Below are positions 9,111 to 16,708 of a stretch of DNA of 32,109 nt, one piece after another; the first letter of the stretch is position 1, and every line of letters starts with the position of its first letter. The notes below the pieces were generated by a model. That model saw nothing but the letters and a program-made list of their open reading frames with translations. It ran no database searches and had not been told where the DNA came from. The translations under genes and the position numbers were made by a program. Source of the DNA: Vannielia litorea (GTDB lineage: Bacteria; Pseudomonadota; Alphaproteobacteria; Rhodobacterales; Rhodobacteraceae). The DNA lies in NCBI RefSeq assembly GCF_018424695.1, contig NZ_QTNQ01000046.1:1-32109 (forward strand). Direction: 5' to 3'.

Positions 9111-10309
9111 GCGTGTGGAGCGCACCCCGCCCCTCAGGAGGCACGGGCTTTGACGCCCAACTGGAAACACGTCTGAACCGTCCATCGCGCCTGATCTGGA
9201 CGGTCGTGGCCTCCGTGATCGTATTTTTGCTCTGGGCGGGCTTTGCGAAGGTCGACGAGATCGTGCGCGCCCCGGCAGAGCTGGTCTCCGCCTCGCGCCC
9301 CCAGATCATCCAGAACCTCGAGGGTGGTATTCTGGCCGAACTGGCCGTGACAGAGGGCGACGAAGTGGCGCCGGGCGACGTGCTGGCCCGGCTTCAGGGG
9401 ACCGGCTTCCAGACCAATGTCGATGACATTCGCGACAAGATCACCGCGCTGGAAATTCGCCGCCTGCGGCTGGAGGCGGAACTGGGCGGGCTCTTCGACT
9501 TTGCCGTGCCGGATGAGCTTGCCGCCCGCAGCCCCGAGATCGTGGCCTCCGAACGTGCATTACTGGCCGCCCGGCAGGCCGATTACGCCGCCCGCGCCGA
9601 TGGGGCCCGCGCCGTGATGGAACAGGCAGAAGAAGAGAACCGGCTGATGGAGCGGATGCTGGAGCAGAAGGTGGTTGCGCTCATCGAGGTCACGCGCACC
9701 CGGAAGGCCGCATCGGATGCCCGCGCCCGCCATGACGAGGTGGTGAGCCAGGCCGAACTGCGCCGCGCCGACGAATATGCCGAAGTGCTCAAGGAACTGG
9801 CCAGCCTGCGGCAACAACTTCGCATCAGTGCCGACCAGCTTGCTCGGACGGAAATTCGCTCGCCGATGAAAGGGATCGTCAACAAAATAAGCGTCAGCAC
9901 CATTGGCGGCGTGGTGCGTCCCGGAGAGGAGATCTTGCAGATCGTGCCGCTGGGCGATGAACTCTTCGTGGAGGCACAGGTGAAGCCGCGTGACATTGCA
10001 ACTGTCCGACCCGGCCAGCCTGCGACCATCAAGCTCTCGGCCTATGACTACACCATCTACGGCGCAATGAAGGGCGAAGTGCATTTCGTGTCCGCCGACA
10101 CCTTCAAGGACGAACGTCGCCCGGACGCACAGGCTCACTACAAGGTGGTGTTGAAGATCGACGAGGCCGCCCGCACCGCGCGGCAAGCTGTCATTGAGAT
10201 GCGACCAGGGTTGGTTGCCGAGGTCGAGCTGCACACTGGCGAGAAGACAATTCTCAGCTACCTGACGAAGCCGCTCAACAAGGCGAGCGAGGCCTTCCGC
10301 GAGCCCTAA
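9107..10309 (+). CDS. HlyD-family periplasmic adaptor of the T1SS
   Basis: Membrane-fusion protein linking the ABC exporter to the outer-membrane channel. One N-terminal membrane anchor is visible at about 29-46, followed by a first lipoyl half (LEGGILAELAVTEGDEV, about 71-87), an alpha-helical hairpin/coiled coil at roughly 102-245 rich in Glu/Arg/Ala, the second lipoyl half (TEIRSPMKGIVNKISV, about 248-263), and a beta-barrel C-terminus with KPRDIATVRPGQPATIK. The length of 400 residues is typical. The ATG overlaps the previous stop by 4 nt. Its stop codon (10307-10309) overlaps the stop of the convergent gene ending at 10306, with no room for a terminator between them. Confidence 0.94.
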   Translation: MSVWSAPRPSGGTGFDAQLETRLNRPSRLIWTVVASVIVFLLWAGFAKVDEIVRAPAELVSASRPQIIQNLEGGILAELAVTEGDEVAPGDVLARLQGTGFQTNVDDIRDKITALEIRRLRLEAELGGLFDFAVPDELAARSPEIVASERALLAARQADYAARADGARAVMEQAEEENRLMERMLEQKVVALIEVTRTRKAASDARARHDEVVSQAELRRADEYAEVLKELASLRQQLRISADQLARTEIRSPMKGIVNKISVSTIGGVVRPGEEILQIVPLGDELFVEAQVKPRDIATVRPGQPATIKLSAYDYTIYGAMKGEVHFVSADTFKDERRPDAQAHYKVVLKIDEAARTARQAVIEMRPGLVAEVELHTGEKTILSYLTKPLNKASEAFREP

Positions 10310-11289
10310 GCCATCGTGGCTTCCCAGGCCTCGAGCGTTCCGGTCGGCGGGGGGGCATCTGGCATGCGGGCCATCTCGGTGTTGCCCGCATGCGAGACCA
10401 ACCCCACGATCCCTTCTGCCAGCAGGCGGGCACCGAGCGGGCCAAGCCGCCCGCCTGTCGCCAGCAACGCCTTCTCCCGCCAAAGGTAAAACCAGAGCGG
10501 GGTGCGCTTGTGCAGGTCATGCTCCACCAGAACGGCGCCCGCCTGGCCCCGGTTCAGGTCGGCCCTTTCCAGCCGGGGCAGCATGGGAAACCGGCTCGCG
10601 CGCGGCGCGTCAGCCTGGCGCAAGGCGGTCAGAACGCCCTGCGCAGTCGGGATGTTGAACCAGTAGTTCAGGGCCAGGTGCCGGGAGGACGGCTGCCGGA
10701 ACGGCGCGGCGGAAAGCAGGGCCACACCGAACTCCAGCGGCAGCACCGGCCCTCCCGGTGTGCCGGTAAAGAGAGGTGCCCCGTCCTCGCGCACCGCGGC
10801 GAGCATGGGCGCGTCGCAGAGCAGCGGCAACAGGCGGTTGAGCAGCAGCCATTGCAGCGCCTTGGCCGGATCCGGCAGGGCGGCAAGCGCCTCGCCCAAA
10901 CGGGCAGCGGGCCTGGGCAGCACCGGGTCGGGCCGCGGAGCCAGGGCATGGGCCTGCACGAGGTACCTCGTCATCGTTTCGCGATCGAACGGCAGCAACA
11001 CGTCACTGGAGAAATCCGGGGGCACGACGCGGGATCGCTCTGTCGTCGCAAAGCAGAGCGCGGCCTGTGCGGCCAGGGGAACGAGGCCCAGGGCCTCTGG
11101 CAGGGTGCCACTGGCGGCCAGCTCTTCGTTGTCCATGGCCTCTCCGAGCCGGGTCAGCCGCTGGTTGAGCCCGAGGCGTTCCTCGAATGCCGCATCGGGA
11201 AAGAAATAGCCCGGGTGAAGCGCATCGTCGGGTGCGCTATCGGTGTCGGGGCGTGGGCCGACGTCTCCATTGGCGAGACAGATCTTCAA
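10306..11289 (-). CDS. Shortened haem-peroxidase-like protein, probably without haem ligands
   Basis: A 327-residue protein whose second half follows the bacterial members of the animal-type haem peroxidase family. ALQWLLLNRLLPLL (144-157) matches the family's YQWIVLHDFLPRL block, LPLEFGVA (183-190) matches MPVEFSVA, and the stretch from TPLWFYLWRE (263) through RLGPLGARLLAEGIVGL (281-297) matches the conserved C-terminal helix LGPVGGRIVAEVLLGLL. Family members usually exceed 500 residues and carry a proximal His in a FGHS-type motif after the EFSVAAYR block. Here that place reads LLSAAPFRQPSS, so the His seems lost, and I find no clear distal His motif. It may be a non-catalytic scaffold. 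The start is TTG with AAGGA 8 nt upstream. No signal peptide. It is the last gene of the operon starting at 16539. The family link is by eye and moderate. Confidence 0.6.
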   Translation of the reverse strand: MKICLANGDVGPRPDTDSAPDDALHPGYFFPDAAFEERLGLNQRLTRLGEAMDNEELAASGTLPEALGLVPLAAQAALCFATTERSRVVPPDFSSDVLLPFDRETMTRYLVQAHALAPRPDPVLPRPAARLGEALAALPDPAKALQWLLLNRLLPLLCDAPMLAAVREDGAPLFTGTPGGPVLPLEFGVALLSAAPFRQPSSRHLALNYWFNIPTAQGVLTALRQADAPRASRFPMLPRLERADLNRGQAGAVLVEHDLHKRTPLWFYLWREKALLATGGRLGPLGARLLAEGIVGLVSHAGNTEMARMPDAPPPTGTLEAWEATMA

Positions 11290-11348
11290 CGTAACAGTCC
11301 TTCAACTGGCCCGAGCTTCCGCGCCCGGGCCGATCCTTCCACTTGTGG

Positions 11349-13574
11349 CTATCGCTGCCCAGACACACCACTCGTCTGGGGCGGCAAGGCGCGAGGTCCG
11401 AGCCTCGAAATGTGGTCGGCTTCCGCCCCGCCGGGCCAGAGCGCCGGCCCCGGTGGGGAGAGGCCGAGGAACCTGTCTGCGAGATAACGGGCGTACTGCG
11501 GCGCGGCAACGGAGCTTCCGTTCATCGGCATCCGGCTGCCTGAGGCCGCGCCCGCGCCGATCACGCCAGGGCAGGCCAGGGAGCGATCGCCCTCTGCCGA
11601 GGCATCCGGCTGCCGCATGTGCGGCGCGGCGGCTGCAGCGTAAAGGGCCGCCGAGCGGCCTGGCTGGGCTGTGAGCGGCGCGTAGCCCGGAGCGCCGGGC
11701 AGGTCGCCAAGGGCAGCAAAGCCAGTGCTCAGCCGATCGGAGCGCGTCATGCTGGGGCCGACGACCTTGCTGGCCCGCCCGGTGGCGATACCGTTGAGGC
11801 TGCCGATGCGGGTGACCATCGACGGGCCGCTATCGTAAACCGCGACACCGCCCATCGCATCCCACCTTTGGTGGGCCGGGTCATCGAAATAGCTTTGTCG
11901 CCCCTGCCTGCGGTAGCCAAGCGGGGCATCGTCGCGCTGGATCCACGCTTCGATATGCTCGCCCTCCGATACCCGCGCGCGCAGCTCCACCTGCCACAGG
12001 CCCGAGGGTGCGGGCTGACGGGTCACAGAGGCGGGCATGCAGGAAGGTGCCAGCGCAATCAGCACGCGCTTCTTGCGGGCGATCCCATCAAAAATTTTTT
12101 GCCCCTTCTGCCGGTCAAGCGAGATCCGTCCGATCACGGCGGTCGGGTCGCTGGCGGGGTGGATCACCACCGCCTGGTTGGCGCTGAGGCCGGTGACGCG
12201 GGTGGACGTGCCGCCGGGCGGAGTCAGCCAGAGTTCCACGCCCGCCGCCGTGCGCGGCATCCAGATTTCCAGAAAATTGGAGCTTTCGTCGCCTGGCTGC
12301 ACCCGCCAGGGCAGCGTGAGCGCAGTCTTGACCGTGCGCCCCTCTGCGCCGCCCGTTGTTTCGGCGTGGCCCCGTGCGAGAAGGCGATTGCCCGAGGGCA
12401 GGACCACCTCCACCTCGGCCCGGCCGGGCTTGGTTGGAAACTGTCGCGCCAGTCGCTCGATGTGCGCCTGTACCAGAGTGTCGATGGCGCGCTCCAGAAA
12501 ATGCAGCCCGTTGTGGGGGCCGCCCGAGAGCGAATAGGAGAAGTTGATGACCACCGGGATCGGGAAGCCCTCGGCCAGCGACATGATCCAGGCGCGGTCG
12601 AGAATATGCGCGGCACCCGCCAGCACGAAGGGCGACATGAAGGCGCCGGAGGTGGCCATTGTCACCGCAGCAGGCAGCTGGACAGTGAGGATTCGCAGAT
12701 GATCCGGCCCATCGCCACCCGCAAGCGAGGCCACGTGGGTGCCGTGGCTCAATCGCTGGGCCACGGTGTGCACGCCCGCGCGGGTGAAATCGCCAAGGCC
12801 GAGCGCCGCGAGGCGGTCGATCTCGGGTTTTGGCCCCGCTGCAAGCGCGCCGTCGATCTCGGCCTTGGTCAGCTCCCGGCCAAAAGGCACGGTCGTGCTG
12901 CCCGTAGGGGCGGCGGCATCCTGCACCCATGCAAAATCCACCCGCGTGCCACCGGCTGCCTCGCGGAAGGCGCTGTGGAGCGGGTTGATCCCATCGTCGA
13001 TGACCCCAACGATTGTGGTCGTCGCTTCGGGCAGGCCCTGTGCCGTGTATTCCATGGTGCGCGGTGCATCGGCGGGCAGGGAGATCTTCCGCAGGGGCGC
13101 ACGGAAGCGGAGCGTATCGCGTGACGCCCTACGGGCCTGGTCTTCGGCCTCCTCTTCCTCGGCCGCGGCAATTTCGGCCTCTGCATCGAGATCCTGCGCC
13201 ACCGCCAGCCGCTTCGTGCCGCCTTCAGCCGGAGCGAGCTGGCTGAAGCTGTTCTCCACCGGATCGAAGGGCGCGATGGACTGGAAGGTGCCCTGCGCAC
13301 TCTCAGTGTTTCCATCGATGTTGACGGACCTGGTGAGCAGGACAACATCGGTCTCACCCTCTATCCGGAAGGGCTCTGGCAGGTCTTCGATGTCACCGGC
13401 CTGCATGGTGTCGACCGTGAACATGTAGCGAAAGTCCTGAGGGTCATCGCGGTCTTCGGTCGCGGTCAGGTCGAAATCTAGTGCGTAGCGTAGCGACCAG
13501 GCCGAATAGGGATCGAAGGTGGCGGTAACGCCGTCCGGGTCGTCCTCGGGGGTGAAGGTGAGCGTGTCGGGCAT
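11349..13574 (-). CDS. S8 subtilisin-like serine peptidase with long insert, no signal peptide
   Basis: A 741-residue subtilase. The catalytic triad is visible: Asp in VIDDG (193/194), His277 in SHGTHVASLAG and Ser688 in NGSSVAAP; Asn344 in VVINFSYS fits the oxyanion position. The N-terminal 175 residues are acidic and of unknown fold, including a charged run of Glu/Ala at about 129-150, and could act as a pro- or interaction domain. About 340 residues separate Asn344 and Ser688, far more than in subtilisin. This insert includes a likely beta-sandwich (about 410-560) with W-x-V-E-L-R motifs. There is no Sec signal peptide, so a cytoplasmic site or a non-Sec exit is implied. The ATG has AAAGG about 9 nt upstream and lies 42 bp after the PAP2-type gene, in the same operon. 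Its substrate is unknown; neighbouring operon products are candidates. Confidence 0.88.
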   Translation of the reverse strand: MPDTLTFTPEDDPDGVTATFDPYSAWSLRYALDFDLTATEDRDDPQDFRYMFTVDTMQAGDIEDLPEPFRIEGETDVVLLTRSVNIDGNTESAQGTFQSIAPFDPVENSFSQLAPAEGGTKRLAVAQDLDAEAEIAAAEEEEAEDQARRASRDTLRFRAPLRKISLPADAPRTMEYTAQGLPEATTTIVGVIDDGINPLHSAFREAAGGTRVDFAWVQDAAAPTGSTTVPFGRELTKAEIDGALAAGPKPEIDRLAALGLGDFTRAGVHTVAQRLSHGTHVASLAGGDGPDHLRILTVQLPAAVTMATSGAFMSPFVLAGAAHILDRAWIMSLAEGFPIPVVINFSYSLSGGPHNGLHFLERAIDTLVQAHIERLARQFPTKPGRAEVEVVLPSGNRLLARGHAETTGGAEGRTVKTALTLPWRVQPGDESSNFLEIWMPRTAAGVELWLTPPGGTSTRVTGLSANQAVVIHPASDPTAVIGRISLDRQKGQKIFDGIARKKRVLIALAPSCMPASVTRQPAPSGLWQVELRARVSEGEHIEAWIQRDDAPLGYRRQGRQSYFDDPAHQRWDAMGGVAVYDSGPSMVTRIGSLNGIATGRASKVVGPSMTRSDRLSTGFAALGDLPGAPGYAPLTAQPGRSAALYAAAAAPHMRQPDASAEGDRSLACPGVIGAGAASGSRMPMNGSSVAAPQYARYLADRFLGLSPPGPALWPGGAEADHISRLGPRALPPQTSGVSGQR

Positions 13575-13616
13575 GGCGTGGGCCTTTGTTGAGATGGGAA
13601 GGGCGGAGGTGGCAGA

Positions 13617-14801
13617 TCAGGCGTCCGCCCACTCCTCCCGCGCCTTGGACCAAAGCCACGAGAGCATCGGCGCGGCAGACACACCGGCCACGTCGGTCCC
13701 GCGCGTCACCAGCGTTCCATGGGCCTTGGGCGCGTCCGCCGCCAGATCGTAGACCTTGGACAGGTGGTAATCCTCGTCGCCGATCCCCACACCGTTGAAC
13801 TCGGCTTCCGCCACCGTGGCTCCCGCTGCCCCCGCCCTCTGGGCGAGATAGTCGGCCAGCGTGAAGCCCAGGGTCGCCCCGGCAAAGTTGTCGGCCGGGA
13901 AGTGCACGCCTGCGACGGTGCGGTTGGTGGTGATGCGGGCCGCGGTGGCCATCAGCAGCTCGCTCTGGCGGGGCAGGGCGGCCTTTCCGCGCATCAGGTG
14001 AACCAGCAGCCGCGCCACGCAATGGCTCTCGGTGGCGTGGCCTGAGGGCAGCGCGCCGTGGCCTGGCGTTGGGATCAATGGCATGAGCTGGGCCGAATAC
14101 CGGTCGGGCCGCAGGCAGGCGAGCCGCTGCTTGAACTGCATCTCCGTGCTGATGGTGGCCGCCTGGACCACGCCGATTAGCTCCAGCGTGTATTTGTGCA
14201 GCCCCGCGCGAAGCCCGAGGACGGGCTGGAAGAAGGTCATCGCGTAGCCGACCTGGTTGAAGATCTCGGCGGCCCGGTCGACCCGCAGATCGGCGTAGTT
14301 GTGCACAATCGCCGTCTGGGCGAGGAAGTCGTCGGGCGAGGGGCGGGTGAGCTTGACGAGGCGCTTGTAATCGGTGCCAGGGGCGGTATCGGCGTCGCCG
14401 CCGGTGGTTTCGAGGTGATAGGCGGCGCAGGCCTCGCCAGAGCCCGTCACGCCGATGGAGCCGACGACCTCACCGAGGATCATGTTGAGCCGCTCGGTCG
14501 TGCCCCATTCGGCCAGTGTATTCACGTCATTGGCAGGCATTTGAGTGGGCGGCGCGCCAAGCGCCTCGTAGGGTCCCACGATGCCGTCGCGCGTTGTCAG
14601 GATGGATCCGGACATGCCCGGTGAATACCCTCCGCCGACGCCGGCCACACCTGCGACGCCCGCCACACCAGCCACACCTGCGACGCCCGCCACACCAGCC
14701 ACGCCAGCGACACCCGCAACCCCGGCCACCCCAGCGACACCCGCCACGCCGGCGACCCCAGCAACACCGGCCACACCGGCGGAAGTTGAAGCAATAGACA
14801 T
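13617..14801 (-). CDS. Vanadium haloperoxidase/PAP2-type protein with N-terminal VAG repeats
   Basis: A 394-residue protein with the full acid-phosphatase/vanadium-haloperoxidase signature. K146-x6-R153-P is the first motif, P-S253-G-H255 the second, and R294-x5-H300-x3-D304 the third. The sequence before the second motif (PLIPTPGHGALPSGHATE) is typical of the vanadium haloperoxidase-like branch, so it could oxidise halides with peroxide or be a phosphatase; the sequence does not decide. Residues 10-54 are 15 perfect tandem Val-Ala-Gly units, after a short MSIASTSAG leader. No Sec signal peptide or membrane helix is obvious. The ATG at 14801 has GGGGA about 8 nt upstream. The reading frame stays open further upstream, but that overlaps the regulator gene in another frame and is not used. 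It follows the regulator by 19 bp. Confidence 0.87.
   Translation of the reverse strand: MSIASTSAGVAGVAGVAGVAGVAGVAGVAGVAGVAGVAGVAGVAGVAGVAGVAGVGGGYSPGMSGSILTTRDGIVGPYEALGAPPTQMPANDVNTLAEWGTTERLNMILGEVVGSIGVTGSGEACAAYHLETTGGDADTAPGTDYKRLVKLTRPSPDDFLAQTAIVHNYADLRVDRAAEIFNQVGYAMTFFQPVLGLRAGLHKYTLELIGVVQAATISTEMQFKQRLACLRPDRYSAQLMPLIPTPGHGALPSGHATESHCVARLLVHLMRGKAALPRQSELLMATAARITTNRTVAGVHFPADNFAGATLGFTLADYLAQRAGAAGATVAEAEFNGVGIGDEDYHLSKVYDLAADAPKAHGTLVTRGTDVAGVSAAPMLSWLWSKAREEWADA
14640..14774 (-). repeat. Fifteen tandem 9-bp units encoding (Val-Ala-Gly)15
   Basis: The repeat encodes residues 10-54 of the PAP2-type protein. Units vary at third codon positions while the protein repeat is perfect, which suggests selection on the tripeptide. 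One 27-bp block is duplicated exactly (14644-14670 and 14671-14697), a sign of recent slippage or unequal exchange. Changes by whole units keep the reading frame, so length variants would be tolerated. Gly at every third position recalls collagen-like repeats, but there is no proline at all. Confidence 0.95.
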
Positions 14802-14820
14802 AATGAAATCCCCTTTTTTA

Positions 14821-16539
14821 TCAGTTCGGTATCCCTGCCTCCCGCAGGGCGTTGGCCCAGGTCTGGCCACTGTCGTAATCGGCTGCCGGGTGATCCCGCA
14901 GATAGCTTCTGATGTCGAACCCCGGGTCGGCCCTGAGCAGGGTTTCCGCGGTGTCCCGTGCCTCCTGCATCCTGTCGAGCTGGTGCAGTGCCACGATGCG
15001 GGCGCGCAGGCTGGACGCGTGCCGCCGGTTCGCCCGAATGGACCGGTCGGCCAGCGCCAGCGCCCCCTCCGGATCGCCCGCCGCAAGTTTCGCCGCCGCT
15101 GAGAGCGCATCGTAGAAATAGCTCTGCGGATCCAGCGGCGAGAGCGCGCGCGCGCGGTTGGTGAAGGTCACCGCCTTTTCGCCATCGTCGGTGAAGGCGT
15201 GCAGCACCCCTTTCAGCAACCAGGCCATGGCGTTGTTCGGGTCAAGCTCAATCGCCTCGTCGAAACGGCGCATCGCCACGTCATGGCGCTTGAGCAGGTT
15301 ATTGTTCACCAGTCCGTCCATGGTCAGGGCAAAGGAGTTGTCTGGCTGAATATCGAGCGCGCGGGCGGTGAAATCGCGGGCATGCGTGGTGTCTTCGTCC
15401 AGGCGGGACGACCAGCCCTGCACAACCGAAAGCACATGCCATTTGCCCATCCAGCTGTGCAGCACGGCACTGTCGGGCACGCGCGCGATGACTTCCTCGA
15501 GGTAGGTCTTCGACTTGGCAAAACTCTGCACCGACAGTCGGTGCATCAGGGTAATGGAGCTCATCAGCAGCGCATGGCTGTCGACATCGGGCAGCGGTGC
15601 GGCGGCGGCAAGATCAAGGGAGGTGTCCATCACCGCGCGGCCGATCTCTCCGGCGAGGTTGCCAACCAACTCGTCCCCGCCGCGCAGGAACTCGCCCATC
15701 GAGCCGTTCAACTCTCGGGTCCATCCGATGCGGCCAGACTTGATGTCGATGAAATCGGCGTTCAGCATCATCTTGTCGCCCTGTGTGCGGTAGTTTCCGC
15801 AAACGACGTAATCGGCATCCAGCTTTTCGCGGATCTCCTCTAGCGCCACCGACCGGGCGTCAAGTGTCCGGCAGGAGAGGTGGGAGATGACATCGAGCAT
15901 GTGGCTCCGAGAGAGCGAGCGCGAGATTTCTTCGGAGATCATGTCGCCCAGCTGTGAAGGGCCCTGGTAGCCGCGCGCAGTAGCGAAAGGCAGGATCGCG
16001 ATTGAAGGGTGCAGGTGCATACCCCGGTTGAGGATCTCCTGAGCGACCCGGCCCGGGCGGGTGCGGGCCACCGCCGACAGCATGGTGCGGTTGGATTTGC
16101 GCTGGCTCTGGATCCACTCCTCGAATCCGTCCTCGGCAATTTCGGTGCCTTCGAGAAAGTCGCCGTCTTCCAGCGTGCCGGTGATCCGGATACGCTCGAG
16201 ATGCAGGCGAACCTCGCTGTTGTTCACTTCGAAGAGCTCGTTGAAGTCCTCGCCGAAGAGGCCGCGCAAGTCGGTCAACGCGCGGCGGAGCGAGGCCCGT
16301 CCGTGTTCATGGCCAGAGCGGCCCCAGAGCATGTCTTGCAGCCAGGCGCGGGTGCGGGTGCCTTCCGGCGCCGTCGCGAGCATCGCCAGCATGGCGCGGA
16401 TCTTGGTGGAGCGCACCCTGATCTCGTCGCCGTCTTCCCACGACAGGGCAAAGACGCCGAAGAGACGTATGCACATGACCCGCACCTCGGCGGCCCCGTT
16501 GCTTCCATCGACGTGTTGTGCTGCGTCGGCCTGTGTCAT
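14821..16539 (-). CDS. SARP-type winged-helix regulator with TolB-like and TPR domains
   Basis: A 572-residue predicted cytoplasmic transcription regulator. Residues about 22-116 form an OmpR/SARP-type winged helix (RLFGVFALSW, then TKIRAMLAMLA, and RASLRRALTDLRGLFGED as the recognition region). Residues about 178-305 resemble the TolB/FlgO-like domain found in adenylate-cyclase-associated regulators (SIAILPFA, DADYVVCGNYR, NADFIDIKSGRIGWTREL). The remainder (about 320-560) is TPR-like helical repeats, with ALDIQPDNSFAL and AIELDPNNAMAW as recognisable units. I place the start at the ATG at 16539, 6 nt after AGGGGGA, rather than at the upstream TTG (16557). It is the first gene of the four-gene operon and probably controls it in response to an unknown signal or partner bound by the TPR part. 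Confidence 0.85.
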   Translation of the reverse strand: MTQADAAQHVDGSNGAAEVRVMCIRLFGVFALSWEDGDEIRVRSTKIRAMLAMLATAPEGTRTRAWLQDMLWGRSGHEHGRASLRRALTDLRGLFGEDFNELFEVNNSEVRLHLERIRITGTLEDGDFLEGTEIAEDGFEEWIQSQRKSNRTMLSAVARTRPGRVAQEILNRGMHLHPSIAILPFATARGYQGPSQLGDMISEEISRSLSRSHMLDVISHLSCRTLDARSVALEEIREKLDADYVVCGNYRTQGDKMMLNADFIDIKSGRIGWTRELNGSMGEFLRGGDELVGNLAGEIGRAVMDTSLDLAAAAPLPDVDSHALLMSSITLMHRLSVQSFAKSKTYLEEVIARVPDSAVLHSWMGKWHVLSVVQGWSSRLDEDTTHARDFTARALDIQPDNSFALTMDGLVNNNLLKRHDVAMRRFDEAIELDPNNAMAWLLKGVLHAFTDDGEKAVTFTNRARALSPLDPQSYFYDALSAAAKLAAGDPEGALALADRSIRANRRHASSLRARIVALHQLDRMQEARDTAETLLRADPGFDIRSYLRDHPAADYDSGQTWANALREAGIPN

Positions 16540-16708
16540 CGGGCATCCCCCTGGCAATGACGTTAGGTTAACTTCTGCGGCGGGTTTGAGAAGATGGCTT
16601 CACGCTTTATTCACGATAGCCCAGATTCCCGCAGAACGCGAGTTTTTTGGGCTTTGTCAGAAGGGTTTAGCACTGGTGCTCGCGCCGATGCTGGGCGAGG
16701 GTGGCGGC
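16540..16708. promoter_or_regulatory. Divergent intergenic region between regulator and glycerate kinase
   Basis: This 169-bp region must hold the promoters of both divergent genes. An 8-bp inverted pair, TTCTGCGG at 16573-16580 and CCGCAGAA at 16629-16636, is spaced by 48 bp and could be a regulator-binding pair, perhaps for the adjacent SARP-type protein. A weak forward -35/-10 (TTGAGA about 16 bp before TATTCA) lies around 16586-16613. Low confidence. Confidence 0.3.

Noticed and set aside
7458..9185. Open frame on the minus strand opposite the ABC transporter
   Set aside because: Antisense shadow; the transporter frame has all catalytic motifs.
11619..13124. Forward open frame opposite the S8 peptidase
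   Set aside because: The peptidase frame has the complete triad; the forward frame has no recognisable domain.
14640..14774. CRISPR-like repeat array
   Set aside because: The units are contiguous 9-bp codon repeats without spacers and lie inside a gene.
14581..15102. Forward open frame with an Ala-Thr-Pro repeat
   Set aside because: It is the reverse-strand reading of the Val-Ala-Gly repeat and runs into the regulator gene.
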